Both the position numbers and the translations under genes were made by a program. From an uncultured Cellulophaga sp. (GTDB taxonomy: Bacteria > Bacteroidota > Bacteroidia > Flavobacteriales > Flavobacteriaceae), in the NCBI GenBank assembly GCA_947496695.1, contig CANMEI010000001.1, positions 62,001 through 126,000 on the forward strand: DNA of 64,000 nucleotides, in the 5' to 3' direction. A model generated the notes under the pieces. It had not been told where the DNA came from, did not search any database, and saw only the letters and a list, made by a program, of their open reading frames with translations. Positions 8,750 to 17,608 of the stretch are shown here, piece after piece (position 1 is the first letter of the stretch; every line of letters begins with the position of its first letter).

Positions 8750-8776
8750 ATCGTTTTCAATTTAAAAAATACCTCT

Positions 8777-9565
8777 ATGCAGACCGAAAAAGTAATAAAT
8801 CATATAGTAACCTGGTTAAAAGATTATGCTACTAATGCAAAAATGAAAGGTTTTGTAATTGGAATATCTGGCGGTATCGATTCAGCTATAACATCTACAT
8901 TATGTGCAAAAACAGGTTTAGAATTGTTGTGTTTAGAAATGCCTATACACCAAGAACTTAATCAAATAAATAGAGCATCTCGCCATATTGATTGGTTACA
9001 AAAAAATTATAAAAACGTAAAAAGGCAACAAGTAAACTTAACACCTGTATTTGACAGCTTAATTGACGAATTACCTAAAGTTAATAACGAAGAAGATAGG
9101 TTTATGTCTTTAGCCAACACAAGAGCTAGGTTAAGAATGAGTAGTTTATATTACTTTGCTGCACTTGAAAGTTATTTAGTAGCTGGAACTGGTAATAAGG
9201 TAGAAGATTTTGGTGTTGGTTTTTACACCAAATACGGTGATGGTGGTGTTGATTTAAGTCCTATTGCAGATTTATTAAAAACTGAAGTTTGGGAAATAGC
9301 TAAAGTTTTAGGGGTTAATGAAGAAATAATTAATGCCGCTCCTACAGATGGCCTTTGGGGTGATGACAGAACAGATGAAGACCAAATAGGCGCATCATAC
9401 CCAGAACTTGAATGGGCAATGGCTATGGATGATAAAGGTAAAACCGAAACAGACTTTTCAGGAAGAGAAAAAGAGGTTTTCATTATCTATAAAAAACTAA
9501 ATACCAGCAATAAACATAAAATGGTTCCTATTCCAATTTGTGAAATACCAAGTGAGTTAAAATAA
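8777..9565 (+). CDS. nadE: NH3-dependent NAD(+) synthetase
   Basis: Last step of NAD synthesis: amidation of nicotinic acid adenine dinucleotide using ATP and ammonia. The 262-aa protein lacks the N-terminal glutaminase domain of the long form. The PP-loop SGGIDSA is at about residues 30-36, followed by the family segments RARLRMSSLYYFA, VAGTGNKVED and APTDGLWGDDRTDEDQIG. It is divergent from gldB and upstream of the response-regulator gene on the same strand with a 171-bp gap. Confidence 0.96.
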   Translation: MQTEKVINHIVTWLKDYATNAKMKGFVIGISGGIDSAITSTLCAKTGLELLCLEMPIHQELNQINRASRHIDWLQKNYKNVKRQQVNLTPVFDSLIDELPKVNNEEDRFMSLANTRARLRMSSLYYFAALESYLVAGTGNKVEDFGVGFYTKYGDGGVDLSPIADLLKTEVWEIAKVLGVNEEIINAAPTDGLWGDDRTDEDQIGASYPELEWAMAMDDKGKTETDFSGREKEVFIIYKKLNTSNKHKMVPIPICEIPSELK

Positions 9566-9677
9566 CCACTCATCTTAAAATCAAGTGAATAAATCGAAAA
9601 AATCAATAATAAAATGTATTTTTATGAAAAATATATCATATTTACATTCTAATTAAGATAATAAAACTTTAATTTGC

Positions 9678-9740
9678 ATGTCAGAATTTATAGACATCCC
9701 CCGTTATAAGTTTGAAAATCAAGAAAATATAAAAACATGA
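9678..9740 (+). CDS. Candidate 20-codon upstream ORF overlapping the response-regulator start
   Basis: An ATG at 9678 opens a 20-codon frame (begins MSEFIDIPRYKFENQ) whose TGA overlaps the ATG of the next gene as ATGA. The overlap and the amino-acid-like composition suggest a translated leader or coupling peptide, but it is short and nothing else proves translation. Confidence 0.35.
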   Translation: MSEFIDIPRYKFENQENIKT

Positions 9741-10366
9741 TTAAAGTATTAATTGCAGATAACCATCCTGTCGTAAGAACCGGTATTAAATTTGTTCTAG
9801 ATACCGCTTCAGATTTTGATGTAATTGCAGACGTGTCTACAACTACTGAATTATTTGAAAAGCTAGAAACAATAAGCCCTGATGTAGTAATTTTGGAGAT
9901 GGATATTCCTGAAATTAATGGAATCGCCACGCTAAGAAAAATAAAAGCAGAATACCCAGATGTAAAAGTTTTAATTTACAGTGGACAATCTGAAGATGTT
10001 TATGCGCTTAGCACAATTAGAGCAGGAGCATATGGTTACTTATCAAAAACAGCAGATTTAGATTATATTATTTCTGCAGTACGTAAAGTAAGCAAAGGTG
10101 ATATGTTTATTACAAATGAACTAGCACAACGCCTTGCTTTTGATGAAGGAACAAAAAAACCAAGAAGATTTTTTAGAAAACTTTCTACTAGAGAAGTTGA
10201 AGTTTTAAAAATGTTAGCTAGCGGTAAACGTAATAAAGATGTTGCTATAGGTTTAAACTTAAACGAAAAAACTGTAAGTACTTATAAAGCTCGTTTAATG
10301 CGTAAACTTAATGTTGACAACTTAGTTGATTTATTACAACAAGCAAAAGCATTAGAACTTTACTAA
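9737..10366 (+). CDS. LuxR/NarL-type response regulator with degenerate receiver domain
   Basis: Predicted transcription factor, 209 aa: receiver domain (1-120) plus LuxR-type helix-turn-helix (about 148-205, LSTREVEVLKMLASGKRNKDVA). The receiver has the switch Ser82 and conserved Lys104. The phospho-acceptor position in VILEMDIPEING is Glu54 instead of Asp, and the acidic pair is Asp8-Asn9 (IADNHP) instead of Asp-Asp. Glu at this site often mimics the phosphorylated state, so the protein may act without a kinase (inference). No histidine kinase lies nearby. The gene stands alone before a strong terminator; its targets are unknown. Confidence 0.93.
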   Translation: MIKVLIADNHPVVRTGIKFVLDTASDFDVIADVSTTTELFEKLETISPDVVILEMDIPEINGIATLRKIKAEYPDVKVLIYSGQSEDVYALSTIRAGAYGYLSKTADLDYIISAVRKVSKGDMFITNELAQRLAFDEGTKKPRRFFRKLSTREVEVLKMLASGKRNKDVAIGLNLNEKTVSTYKARLMRKLNVDNLVDLLQQAKALELY

Positions 10367-10378
10367 ATTATACTTTTA

Positions 10379-10433
10379 AAGTATTATAAAACAAAAAACC
10401 TAGCAATGCTAGGTTTTTTGTTTTATAATACTT
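10379..10433. terminator. Bidirectional intrinsic terminator, 26-bp perfect stem
   Basis: Perfect inverted repeat with arms 10379-10404 and 10408-10433, three-base loop, GC core CCTAGC/GCTAGG flanked by A- and T-runs. It lies between the convergent response-regulator and dnaG genes and serves both directions. Confidence 0.9.
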
Positions 10434-10441
10434 ACGATCAA

Positions 10442-12427
10442 TTACATTACTCTATTTAGTTTTTTATTCAACAGTGAGTTTAATTGTATGTAATTCATTA
10501 TCTCTTCTAGTATTTCTCTGTTATCGTTATTAATCTCTTTTGTATTTTCTTGTAACGCAATTATTCTCCTTTTAATCAAATAACAACGTAATGTAAGTAT
10601 TGTTTCACTTGCCAATTGTGCAATACCCACTTCTTTTTTTTTCGGATAAATATCTTTCTCTGACCAATTATGCAGAACATACTTTTCTTCTTCCATCAAA
10701 ATAGATGAAATTTCAGAAACCATATCTTGATCTAATGGAGCTATAAAGCTATTAATACTAAAATTTTCATTTTCGTTTAAAGCCTCGATTAATATTTTAT
10801 AAATATTTCTAAAATTTTCATTACTAAGTTCAATCTCATCATCTTGAAGATCTAAGAAAATTTTCTCATAAACCTTTGCTTCCATAGATTCTGGTTCAAG
10901 CTCCAAATCTCCCTTGTCATTCTCTTTTAAAACCAAATCTTCAAAATTCTGAACCGTATTACCATACAATAATAGAATTTCAATAATTTTTCGTTCTAAC
11001 TCATACTGCACATCTACTTTTTGCCCAACCTCCTCTTCATTCTTAACAACATTAAAAACTTGTTGTTGACGCTCTTGCTTTTCTTTTTTATTTGATTCTG
11101 CTATATCTTTTTTTCCAATTTGTGCTAGTGTACTAAAAAGAACGGACTCTGACACATTCATTATTTGAGCACACTCCTGAATGTATATCTCTTTCTGAAT
11201 TTGATCTGGTATTTTTGAAATACTATTTACAATATCACGTACCGTTTCTGCTCTTTTTATAGGATCGTTAGCAGTTTCTGTAACTAATAATGATGCCTTA
11301 AACTGAATAAAATCTTTAGAATTGTCTTTTAAATATGCTAAAACATTTTCAAGACTATTATTTTTCGCAAAACTATCAGGATCTTCTCCTTCAGGGAAAG
11401 AACAGACTTTTACATTCATTCCTTGTTCAAGAATAAGATCTATACCTCTTAACGATGCTCGCAAACCCGCAGCATCACCATCAAACAACACTGTAATATT
11501 TCGTGTAAGTCTATTTACTAATCGTATTTGTTCAGGTGTTAAAGCTGTTCCACTTGACGCTACAACATTCTCAATTCCACGTTGGTTAAACTGAATAACA
11601 TCAGTATATCCTTCAACCAAATAACAATTATCTTCTTTAGCAATGGCTTGTTTGGCATGATAAATACCATACAATACTTTACTCTTATGGTAAATATCAC
11701 TCTCTGGAGAATTTAAATACTTTGCAGCTTTTTTATCGTTTGTTAAAATACGTCCTCCAAAACCTAAAACGCGACCACTTAGTGATTGAATAGGAAACAT
11801 TACACGAGCCTTAAACCTATCAAACTTTTTAGAGTTAGCAGGATTAGTAGCATCTTCCTTTACTATTGTAAGTCCTGTATCTGATAAATATTTTAATTGA
11901 TACCCTTTTTCCAATGCCGCATTGGTAAATGAATCCCAATTATCTAAACAATAACCAAGTGAAAATTTCTTAATAGTCTCATCAGTAAAACCACGCTCTT
12001 TAAAATAACTTAAACCAATTGCTTTGCCGAGTTCTGTTTCCCATAATATTTCGGAAAAATACTTTTGAGCATATTCTGAAACCAAATACATGCTTTCTCG
12101 CTCATTAGCCTGTTCTTTTTGTTCGTTACTTTGTTCGGTTTCTTCTACTTCTATATTATACTTTTTGGCTAAGTATTTTATAGCTTCAGGATACGTAAAA
12201 TGCTCATGCTCCATTAAAAAAGCTACTACATTACCTCCTTTACCACTACTAAAATCTTTCCAAATTTGTTTTACTGGACTCACCATAAAACTCGGTGAGC
12301 GCTCATCTGTAAAAGGACTTAATCCTTTAAAATTAGAACCTGATTTTTTTAGTTGAACAAAATCACCTATAACTTCCTCAAGTCGAGAAGTTTCGTAAAC
12401 TTTATCTATGGTAGATTTAGAAATCAA
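10442..12427 (-). CDS. dnaG: DNA primase DnaG, with zinc-ligand-less N-terminal domain
   Basis: Synthesises RNA primers at the replication fork; 661 aa. The TOPRIM catalytic motifs are intact (VEGYTDVIQF, ASSGTALT, LFDGDAAG). The N-terminal domain aligns with the CHC2 zinc-binding domain (GLSPFTDERSPSFMVSP, then KDFSSGKGG). All four ligands of the usual CPFH...CFGC pattern are replaced: Ser37, Thr40, Asp58 and Ser61. The fold is otherwise recognisable and the gene is intact, so this looks like loss of zinc and not decay. The C-terminal helicase-binding region is present. The gene is monocistronic, ending at the shared terminator. Confidence 0.95.
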   Translation of the reverse strand: MISKSTIDKVYETSRLEEVIGDFVQLKKSGSNFKGLSPFTDERSPSFMVSPVKQIWKDFSSGKGGNVVAFLMEHEHFTYPEAIKYLAKKYNIEVEETEQSNEQKEQANERESMYLVSEYAQKYFSEILWETELGKAIGLSYFKERGFTDETIKKFSLGYCLDNWDSFTNAALEKGYQLKYLSDTGLTIVKEDATNPANSKKFDRFKARVMFPIQSLSGRVLGFGGRILTNDKKAAKYLNSPESDIYHKSKVLYGIYHAKQAIAKEDNCYLVEGYTDVIQFNQRGIENVVASSGTALTPEQIRLVNRLTRNITVLFDGDAAGLRASLRGIDLILEQGMNVKVCSFPEGEDPDSFAKNNSLENVLAYLKDNSKDFIQFKASLLVTETANDPIKRAETVRDIVNSISKIPDQIQKEIYIQECAQIMNVSESVLFSTLAQIGKKDIAESNKKEKQERQQQVFNVVKNEEEVGQKVDVQYELERKIIEILLLYGNTVQNFEDLVLKENDKGDLELEPESMEAKVYEKIFLDLQDDEIELSNENFRNIYKILIEALNENENFSINSFIAPLDQDMVSEISSILMEEEKYVLHNWSEKDIYPKKKEVGIAQLASETILTLRCYLIKRRIIALQENTKEINNDNREILEEIMNYIQLNSLLNKKLNRVM

Positions 12428-12607
12428 TTTATAGTAGGAGTTATTTTAGAGTAGTTACACACCAGTTAATTTACAAAGATAATAAACATATCCCTGTTTT
12501 CAGGGGTTACTTTTTGGCTATAGCAAGGGTAAACAAAACACTATAATTACCGCAACTTTGTACCAGAAATAAATAACAAAATTAATTAACCTTTAAAATT
12601 AAAAATT

Positions 12608-13027
12608 ATGTTCTGGGGAATCTCATTAGTATTATTAAGTATCATTGCAGTACCATCATTAATCTTATCAAAAAAACCAAATGCTAAAGAATTATTAGAA
12701 AAAATAGAGCCTTACCAATCATGGATTGGAGCTTTATTTTGCTTCTGGGGAGTTTGGGGTATTATCTCTGCAATTTTAAATATTGGATGGCTAACAACAG
12801 CTCCAATTTGGTGGGTAACATTTTTAGCAGGAAACATTATCTCTGCCAGTTTAGGATTTATGCTTGGCTTCGGATTGATTAACAAATATGTTTTATATAA
12901 AAACGAAGGTGCTAAAGAAAAAGCAGATGCTTTACGTGCTAAAATTGCTCCAAAACAAGGAAAACTTGGCCTTGTAGGTATTATTGTAGGAGCATGGATG
13001 ATTGTAGCTTCTTTTATCTTTTTATAA
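12608..13027 (+). CDS. Small integral membrane protein of unknown function
   Basis: 139 aa with about four hydrophobic segments (near residues 1-20, 40-60, 65-95 and 115-139) and a charged loop ([23 protein letters not shown]) before the last. I do not recognise a named family. It is 21 bp upstream of the periplasmic SIMPL-type gene and probably co-transcribed. The 180-bp gap in front of it holds a weak CAACTTTG -7-like box near 12553 and a short CCCTG-TTTT-CAGGG hairpin at 12492. Confidence 0.75.
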   Translation: MFWGISLVLLSIIAVPSLILSKKPNAKELLEKIEPYQSWIGALFCFWGVWGIISAILNIGWLTTAPIWWVTFLAGNIISASLGFMLGFGLINKYVLYKNEGAKEKADALRAKIAPKQGKLGLVGIIVGAWMIVASFIFL

Positions 13028-13047
13028 ACTTGAATAAAAAAAAACAA

Positions 13048-13653
13048 ATGAAAAAAATAGTTTTAAATTTAATAGTACTTTTTATAACCATGACTGGTAT
13101 TGCTCAAACAAATTCAAATTCCATTAATGTGAATGGTTACTATGAATATGTGATTAAACCTGAATACAAAGCACGAATGATTATAAGCATGAACAACGTT
13201 TATTATGATGCTCCAGGAATGACTTTTATTGAAATTAAAAAATCATATTTAGATAATTTAGCTAAGGCTGGCATTCAAACAAATTCTATTACAGATGATG
13301 AGCTTGCGTATGCAACTCTAGGTTATGACAAAGAAGGAACAATTATTGAATATAAAACAAAAACTATAGGTGATTTGCAGAAATTTTTAGAAACCAAAAG
13401 TCTTGGTGTCACTAAATCAGACGCTACGCTAGAAGCTAAATTTACTGATGAAGAGTTAGCTAATTATGCAAAAATTGCTTTTGATAATGCTAAAAAGAAA
13501 GCTGAAAACATTGCTAAGAAAATTGATCGTAAAATTGGAAAAGCAATATTTATTAATGATACCAACAGTAGTGTTTTAACAGAATCTCTTTACTACAATT
13601 CTTCAGACAATAATAGAACTTATCAAATATCAGTTTCATTTGAACTATTATAA
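13048..13653 (+). CDS. SIMPL-domain (DUF541) periplasmic protein
   Basis: 201-aa exported protein; the signal peptide MKKIVLNLIVLFITMTGIAQ ends at an AQ-T cleavage site. I chose ATG 13048 because the frame upstream of it has no hydrophobic start and overlaps the preceding gene. The C-terminal half has the SIMPL pattern: helix with KKKAENIAKKIDRKIGKAI followed by a beta strand and ISVSFEL end. Function of the family is not settled (a stress-related periplasmic role has been proposed). Second gene after the small membrane protein. Confidence 0.72.
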   Translation: MKKIVLNLIVLFITMTGIAQTNSNSINVNGYYEYVIKPEYKARMIISMNNVYYDAPGMTFIEIKKSYLDNLAKAGIQTNSITDDELAYATLGYDKEGTIIEYKTKTIGDLQKFLETKSLGVTKSDATLEAKFTDEELANYAKIAFDNAKKKAENIAKKIDRKIGKAIFINDTNSSVLTESLYYNSSDNNRTYQISVSFELL

Positions 13654-13748
13654 AAATACAGTTGTTTGTTTATCAAGAAGACCTTGTTTGTTTTGTTTTA
13701 TTAGTCTCAAAAAATAAAATACATACAAGGTTCTTCTAACAAGAATAT

Positions 13749-13786
13749 AATAAGAGTCGATTGATTAAAATCAATTGACTCTTATT
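13749..13786. terminator. Bidirectional intrinsic terminator
   Basis: Arms 13749-13766 and 13769-13786 pair over 18 bp (core AAGAGTC/GACTCTT, one G-T wobble) with A-rich and T-rich flanks, between two convergent genes. Confidence 0.82.
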
Positions 13787-13788
13787 AT

Positions 13789-14874
13789 TTACAAGTCAAA
13801 CCTAAGACCTAACGAAATATTACGCTGTTCAACTAAAGCATCTTTAAAAAGCGGGTTTAAATCATACTTAACATATAGTTGTGTACCACCTACTCCAACA
13901 TAAGCACTTAAACCATAAATAAAATTGCTTGTATTATATGTTCTTTTCAGTTTATCTTTTACTTTTTCACCGTCTATTTCATATTTTAATTTTTGACGAG
14001 TACCTAAATTAAAACCAGCATAACCACCAATTCCAAACACAAACATATTGTGTACATTGTATCTAATTTTATCTTCTGTTTTTTTCACTTTTGAAGGGCC
14101 AAACTCTAAGTGTAACGGAAAAACAAGGTTATCTGTTCTTAGTTTAGACTTATCTAAATTATAAGTAAATTCCTCTAATTCTATTTGACCATTATTATTT
14201 ACAAAATATTGGTTATCCTTAGGTTTTAAGCCATTAAACTGGAATGCGAAACCATAATTAAATCGAAGAAAATTAGTATTCTTAAAAACACGTGTACGCC
14301 ATTCCCAACCCATTTCAAAAAAGCGACTACCTCCTATTTTATAAGGAGAATCTTCCAAACTTTGACCTTCAATAATCGTATTATTTAACCCTATTGCAAA
14401 TACTGCATCTGAATATGTTCTACGATCATACTTATCATTTACTTTAGATTTATTTTTATCAACTTTCACTCCAAAAATTCTACTCTCTCCATCGTCTTTA
14501 TTTCCGTAACCAATTACAATTCTTGTTTCATAACCTACAGAGTCTATAACCTTTACATCTCCATTATTTCGCTCAAGCAAAGCAATTTCATTATCTATAA
14601 TAGCAATTCTATTTTCAATATTTAAGGCATGCTTTTCTGCCATTGCTTTTTTAGCTTGTTGCGCTTCTAATTCTGTTATTTTTCCACTATCTAAATCTTC
14701 ATTAATTTTTACTAATGCTCGTTTTAAAGCTTCTTTTTCTTGTGTTGTAATTTGAGCTTTTTCTTTTTTTAATTGCTCTATTTTAATTTCATAATTTTCT
14801 GTTTCTTGAGCAATACCTTTTTGAGTACTTATTATTAAAAATAATAGTACTACATACGTGATTGTACTTTTCAT
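13789..14874 (-). CDS. Outer-membrane beta-barrel protein with N-terminal coiled coil
   Basis: 361 aa with signal peptide (cleavage near GIAQ-E, residue 22), a long Lys/Glu/Gln-rich helix (about 25-110) predicted to form a coiled coil, then alternating beta-strand segments rich in aromatic and Gly residues ending LGLRFDL, as in outer-membrane barrels. It lies downstream of an ECF sigma factor and a single-pass protein on the same strand, with a 105-bp gap to the latter. It may be the target or partner of that regulatory pair. No named family recognised. Confidence 0.72.
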   Translation of the reverse strand: MKSTITYVVLLFLIISTQKGIAQETENYEIKIEQLKKEKAQITTQEKEALKRALVKINEDLDSGKITELEAQQAKKAMAEKHALNIENRIAIIDNEIALLERNNGDVKVIDSVGYETRIVIGYGNKDDGESRIFGVKVDKNKSKVNDKYDRRTYSDAVFAIGLNNTIIEGQSLEDSPYKIGGSRFFEMGWEWRTRVFKNTNFLRFNYGFAFQFNGLKPKDNQYFVNNNGQIELEEFTYNLDKSKLRTDNLVFPLHLEFGPSKVKKTEDKIRYNVHNMFVFGIGGYAGFNLGTRQKLKYEIDGEKVKDKLKRTYNTSNFIYGLSAYVGVGGTQLYVKYDLNPLFKDALVEQRNISLGLRFDL

Positions 14875-14979
14875 ATTGATTTAATTTGATTTACTGAATA
14901 ACTCAGTAATTGATTGATGAATAAACTCACTTTACCATAACCAAGCACACGTTATACTTGATTGTAATAAATATTAATT

Positions 14980-15723
14980 TTAATTATTACGATCTGCTAA
15001 TGCTGTTCTAACCTTTAAATATCCGCTTTTAAGCTTATCAAAGAGTTGATCTCTAAATGAAGCATCTAATTCGTTTTCAGCCTCATTTAGCAATGCTATT
15101 GCATCTACTTTATTTGTGTTTTTAAATAATTTTTGTTCTAAAATATCATTTTGAGCTTTACGAAGTAGCGAATCTACCTCAGCATCAGTAACCGCTATAT
15201 TATTTAACTCTAATGAATCTACTTTAGCTACCAGATCATTTATAGCAACTTCTAATAAAAGTCCTTGTTCTGTTTTAAAGTCTTCAACCTGTACTAATTC
15301 ATTTGAATCAATAACAATTGCTTTATCGTTTTTAGTAATTTGATTTGATTCTACCTTACTAACAGTATCTCTTGTATGGTTTTTCTTTTCTTGACTTAAT
15401 ACAACAGTATTATTTTTCACCTCCTCTTTTAAGTCAAAAAAGTCATTTTTATCATGTAGAATATCTTCCTTAAAATCTTTATCTATATTCTCTTTAACTA
15501 CAGGGTTTATTCTATTCATAGTATCTTTATTATTTATAAAAAATACTATTGAGGTAATAACAATAACTACACTTGCCGCTATTGCATACCACAAAACAGT
15601 TTTATTTTTAGGCTGTGCTGTTTCAATTTCTCCTGAAATTCTTTCCCATGCATTTTCTGATGGTTTAATTTCTCGAGCATCTAACTGCTTTTTAATATGT
15701 TCTTCAAAATTAATTGGTGCCAT
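14980..15723 (-). CDS. Single-pass membrane protein, putative anti-sigma factor
   Basis: 247 aa. A short cytoplasmic N-terminus (NFEEHIKKQLDAREIKPSENAWERISGEI) is followed by one membrane helix (about residues 44-63, VLWYAIAASVVIVITSIVFF) and a long polar periplasmic part. This topology and the 14-bp overlap with the ECF sigma gene upstream fit an anti-sigma factor, though the zinc-finger and FecR motifs are absent. The N-terminal PSENAWERI motif recurs in Bacteroidota proteins of this kind. The role is inferred from context. Confidence 0.72.
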   Translation of the reverse strand: MAPINFEEHIKKQLDAREIKPSENAWERISGEIETAQPKNKTVLWYAIAASVVIVITSIVFFINNKDTMNRINPVVKENIDKDFKEDILHDKNDFFDLKEEVKNNTVVLSQEKKNHTRDTVSKVESNQITKNDKAIVIDSNELVQVEDFKTEQGLLLEVAINDLVAKVDSLELNNIAVTDAEVDSLLRKAQNDILEQKLFKNTNKVDAIALLNEAENELDASFRDQLFDKLKSGYLKVRTALADRNN

Positions 15724-16273
15724 ATCCTATAATATTTTCTTGTTTAATTTGGGTTTGTAACATTTTACGAGCCTTAAATAGCTGTGATTTTGAAGTGCTT
15801 TCAGAGATATTCAACATTTCTGCAATCTCCGCATGCTTATACCCTTCAATTGCAAACAATACAAATACCATTCTATAACCTTCAGGCAAACTATCTATCA
15901 ATTGCTGTATTTGCTCAACATCTAAATCAGATGAATCTTCATAATAATTTCTGCTACTCTTTTCAATAACATCATCATCAAAAACAACAAATTGCTTTTT
16001 ACGTAAATATGTAAGAGATTCCCTTATCATAATTCTTCGAATCCACCCTTCAAAACTGCCTTCAAATTTAAAAGTATCTAAATATTTAAAGACTTTCACA
16101 AAACCAATTACCATTACATCTTCAGCAAAATCTAAATCTTTTATATACTGCCTACAAACCCCTAACATTTTAGATGAATGTTTATCATACAACTGCTGTT
16201 GCGCTTGCCGATGACCAGCTATCGCTTTTTTAATGAGATGTTTTTCATTTGTATAAAAAGAAATAATCTTCAA
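15710..16273 (-). CDS. ECF-type RNA polymerase sigma factor
   Basis: 187-aa sigma-70 family protein with region 2 (about residues 28-92, LYDKHSSKMLGVCRQYIKDLDFAEDVMVIGFVKVFKYL) and region 4 (about 125-180, IDSLPEGYRMVFVLFAIEGYKHAEIAEMLNISESTSKSQLFKARKML); no region 1.1 or 3, hence ECF. It is the first gene of the module with the membrane protein and the coiled-coil outer-membrane protein. Confidence 0.93.
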   Translation of the reverse strand: MKIISFYTNEKHLIKKAIAGHRQAQQQLYDKHSSKMLGVCRQYIKDLDFAEDVMVIGFVKVFKYLDTFKFEGSFEGWIRRIMIRESLTYLRKKQFVVFDDDVIEKSSRNYYEDSSDLDVEQIQQLIDSLPEGYRMVFVLFAIEGYKHAEIAEMLNISESTSKSQLFKARKMLQTQIKQENIIGYGTN

Positions 16274-16405
16274 AATACTTTGTGGTTTAGTTATCTATAA
16301 ACATAGACGAGATAGCAATCAAAAAAGTTGCCTAACACTAAATTAAATTTATAAAAATTAGTTATTAAAAAATTAATCTACTAAATATCAAACTATTGAA
16401 GTAAT

Positions 16406-17383
16406 TTATTTTTTTCTATCAACTACATAATTCACCATGAGCTCTAGTGATTTTTTGTAGTCAGAATCTGGATAAGTAGACAAAAGTTTTAAAGCTTCGT
16501 CTTTAAATTCAAGCATTTTAGAGACTGCATAATCTAAGCCTCCGTTATTTTTTACAAATGCAATAACTTCTTTGACTCTTTTTTTGTCTTTATTATGGTT
16601 TTTAATTGAATTTATGACCCATTTTTTTTCTGCTTTAGAACAATTATTTAAAACATAAATTAATGGTAAAGTCATTTTTTGTTCTTTAATATCAATACCC
16701 GTAGGCTTTCCAATTTCAGCCTCACCATAGTCAAACAAATCATCTTTTATTTGAAATGCCATACCACAGTATTCACCAAATTTTCTAAAAATTTCTACCT
16801 CATCAGATTCTGGTTTAACAGAACAAGCACCTAAACTACAACAAGCAGCTATTAGTGTTGCTGTTTTCTGACGGATAATTTCATAATAGATATCTTCAGT
16901 AATATCTAAACGTCGGGCTTTTTCAATCTGTAATAATTCACCTTCACTCATTTCGCGTACTGCTACTGAAATAATTTTTAGTAAATCAAAATCACCATTA
17001 TCAATAGAAAGCAATAAACCTTTTGATAGTAAATAATCACCAACTAAAACAGCTATCTTATTTTTCCAAAGTGCATTGATTGAAAAGAAACCTCTCCGTT
17101 TATTACTTTCATCAACAACATCATCATGTACTAAAGTTGCAGTATGTATTAATTCAATTACAGATGCACCACGATAGGTACGATTATTAACCTCACCATT
17201 ATTAAGCATTTTAGCTGTTAAAAATACAAACATAGGACGCATTTGCTTCCCTTTTCTATTTACAATATAGTGTGTGATTCTATTCAGTAGCGCAACCTTA
17301 GAAGTCATTGACTCATAGAACTTTTTCTCGAAAAGTTCCATTTCAATCTTAATAGGTTCTTTTATTTGGTCAACAATCTTCAC
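16406..17383 (-). CDS. Polyprenyl diphosphate synthase
   Basis: Trans-isoprenyl chain elongation from IPP, probably making the octaprenyl- or heptaprenyl-type side chain of menaquinone. 325 aa with both aspartate-rich motifs: DDVVDE in TLVHDDVVDESNKRRG and DDLFDYG in MAFQIKDDLFDYG, plus GKQMRPMFVF near the N-terminus. Chain length cannot be read safely. It lies upstream of the sigma-factor gene with a 132-bp gap and is probably separately transcribed. Confidence 0.93.
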   Translation of the reverse strand: MKIVDQIKEPIKIEMELFEKKFYESMTSKVALLNRITHYIVNRKGKQMRPMFVFLTAKMLNNGEVNNRTYRGASVIELIHTATLVHDDVVDESNKRRGFFSINALWKNKIAVLVGDYLLSKGLLLSIDNGDFDLLKIISVAVREMSEGELLQIEKARRLDITEDIYYEIIRQKTATLIAACCSLGACSVKPESDEVEIFRKFGEYCGMAFQIKDDLFDYGEAEIGKPTGIDIKEQKMTLPLIYVLNNCSKAEKKWVINSIKNHNKDKKRVKEVIAFVKNNGGLDYAVSKMLEFKDEALKLLSTYPDSDYKKSLELMVNYVVDRKK

Positions 17384-17565
17384 AAATACTAATTAAGTGA
17401 CTGTGCTTGAATATTACTGATCTGTAAAATTAGACAAAAATTACAATTAGCCTATTTACAAAGCCATTAATTTATAGGAAAAACAGCTAACCGAAAAAGA
17501 ACAACACTGAATACAGTGATATTAATTTCACGAGAAAAAGGAGCTATTAAACATAAACATAATTC

Positions 17566-17573
17566 TACATTTG
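17566..17573 (+). promoter_or_regulatory. Predicted -7 element of the LipL32-like gene
   Basis: TACATTTG matches TAnnTTTG, 35 nt before the ATG. No clear -33 TTG is present. A short inverted repeat CACTG-AATA-CAGTG lies at 17505-17518 farther upstream. Confidence 0.45.
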
Positions 17574-17608
17574 CCAATAACTAATAATACTTAATTAATC
17601 ACACAAAA

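Noticed and set aside
12481..12520. CCCTG-TTTT-CAGGG hairpin between dnaG and the small membrane protein
   Set aside because: Only a 5-bp stem between divergent genes; neither a terminator nor a clear operator can be claimed.
13666..13740. Imperfect inverted repeat AGAAGACCTTGT / ACAAGGTTCTTCT
   Set aside because: Large loop of about 40 nt and a bulge; the better terminator at 13749-13786 explains this convergent gap.
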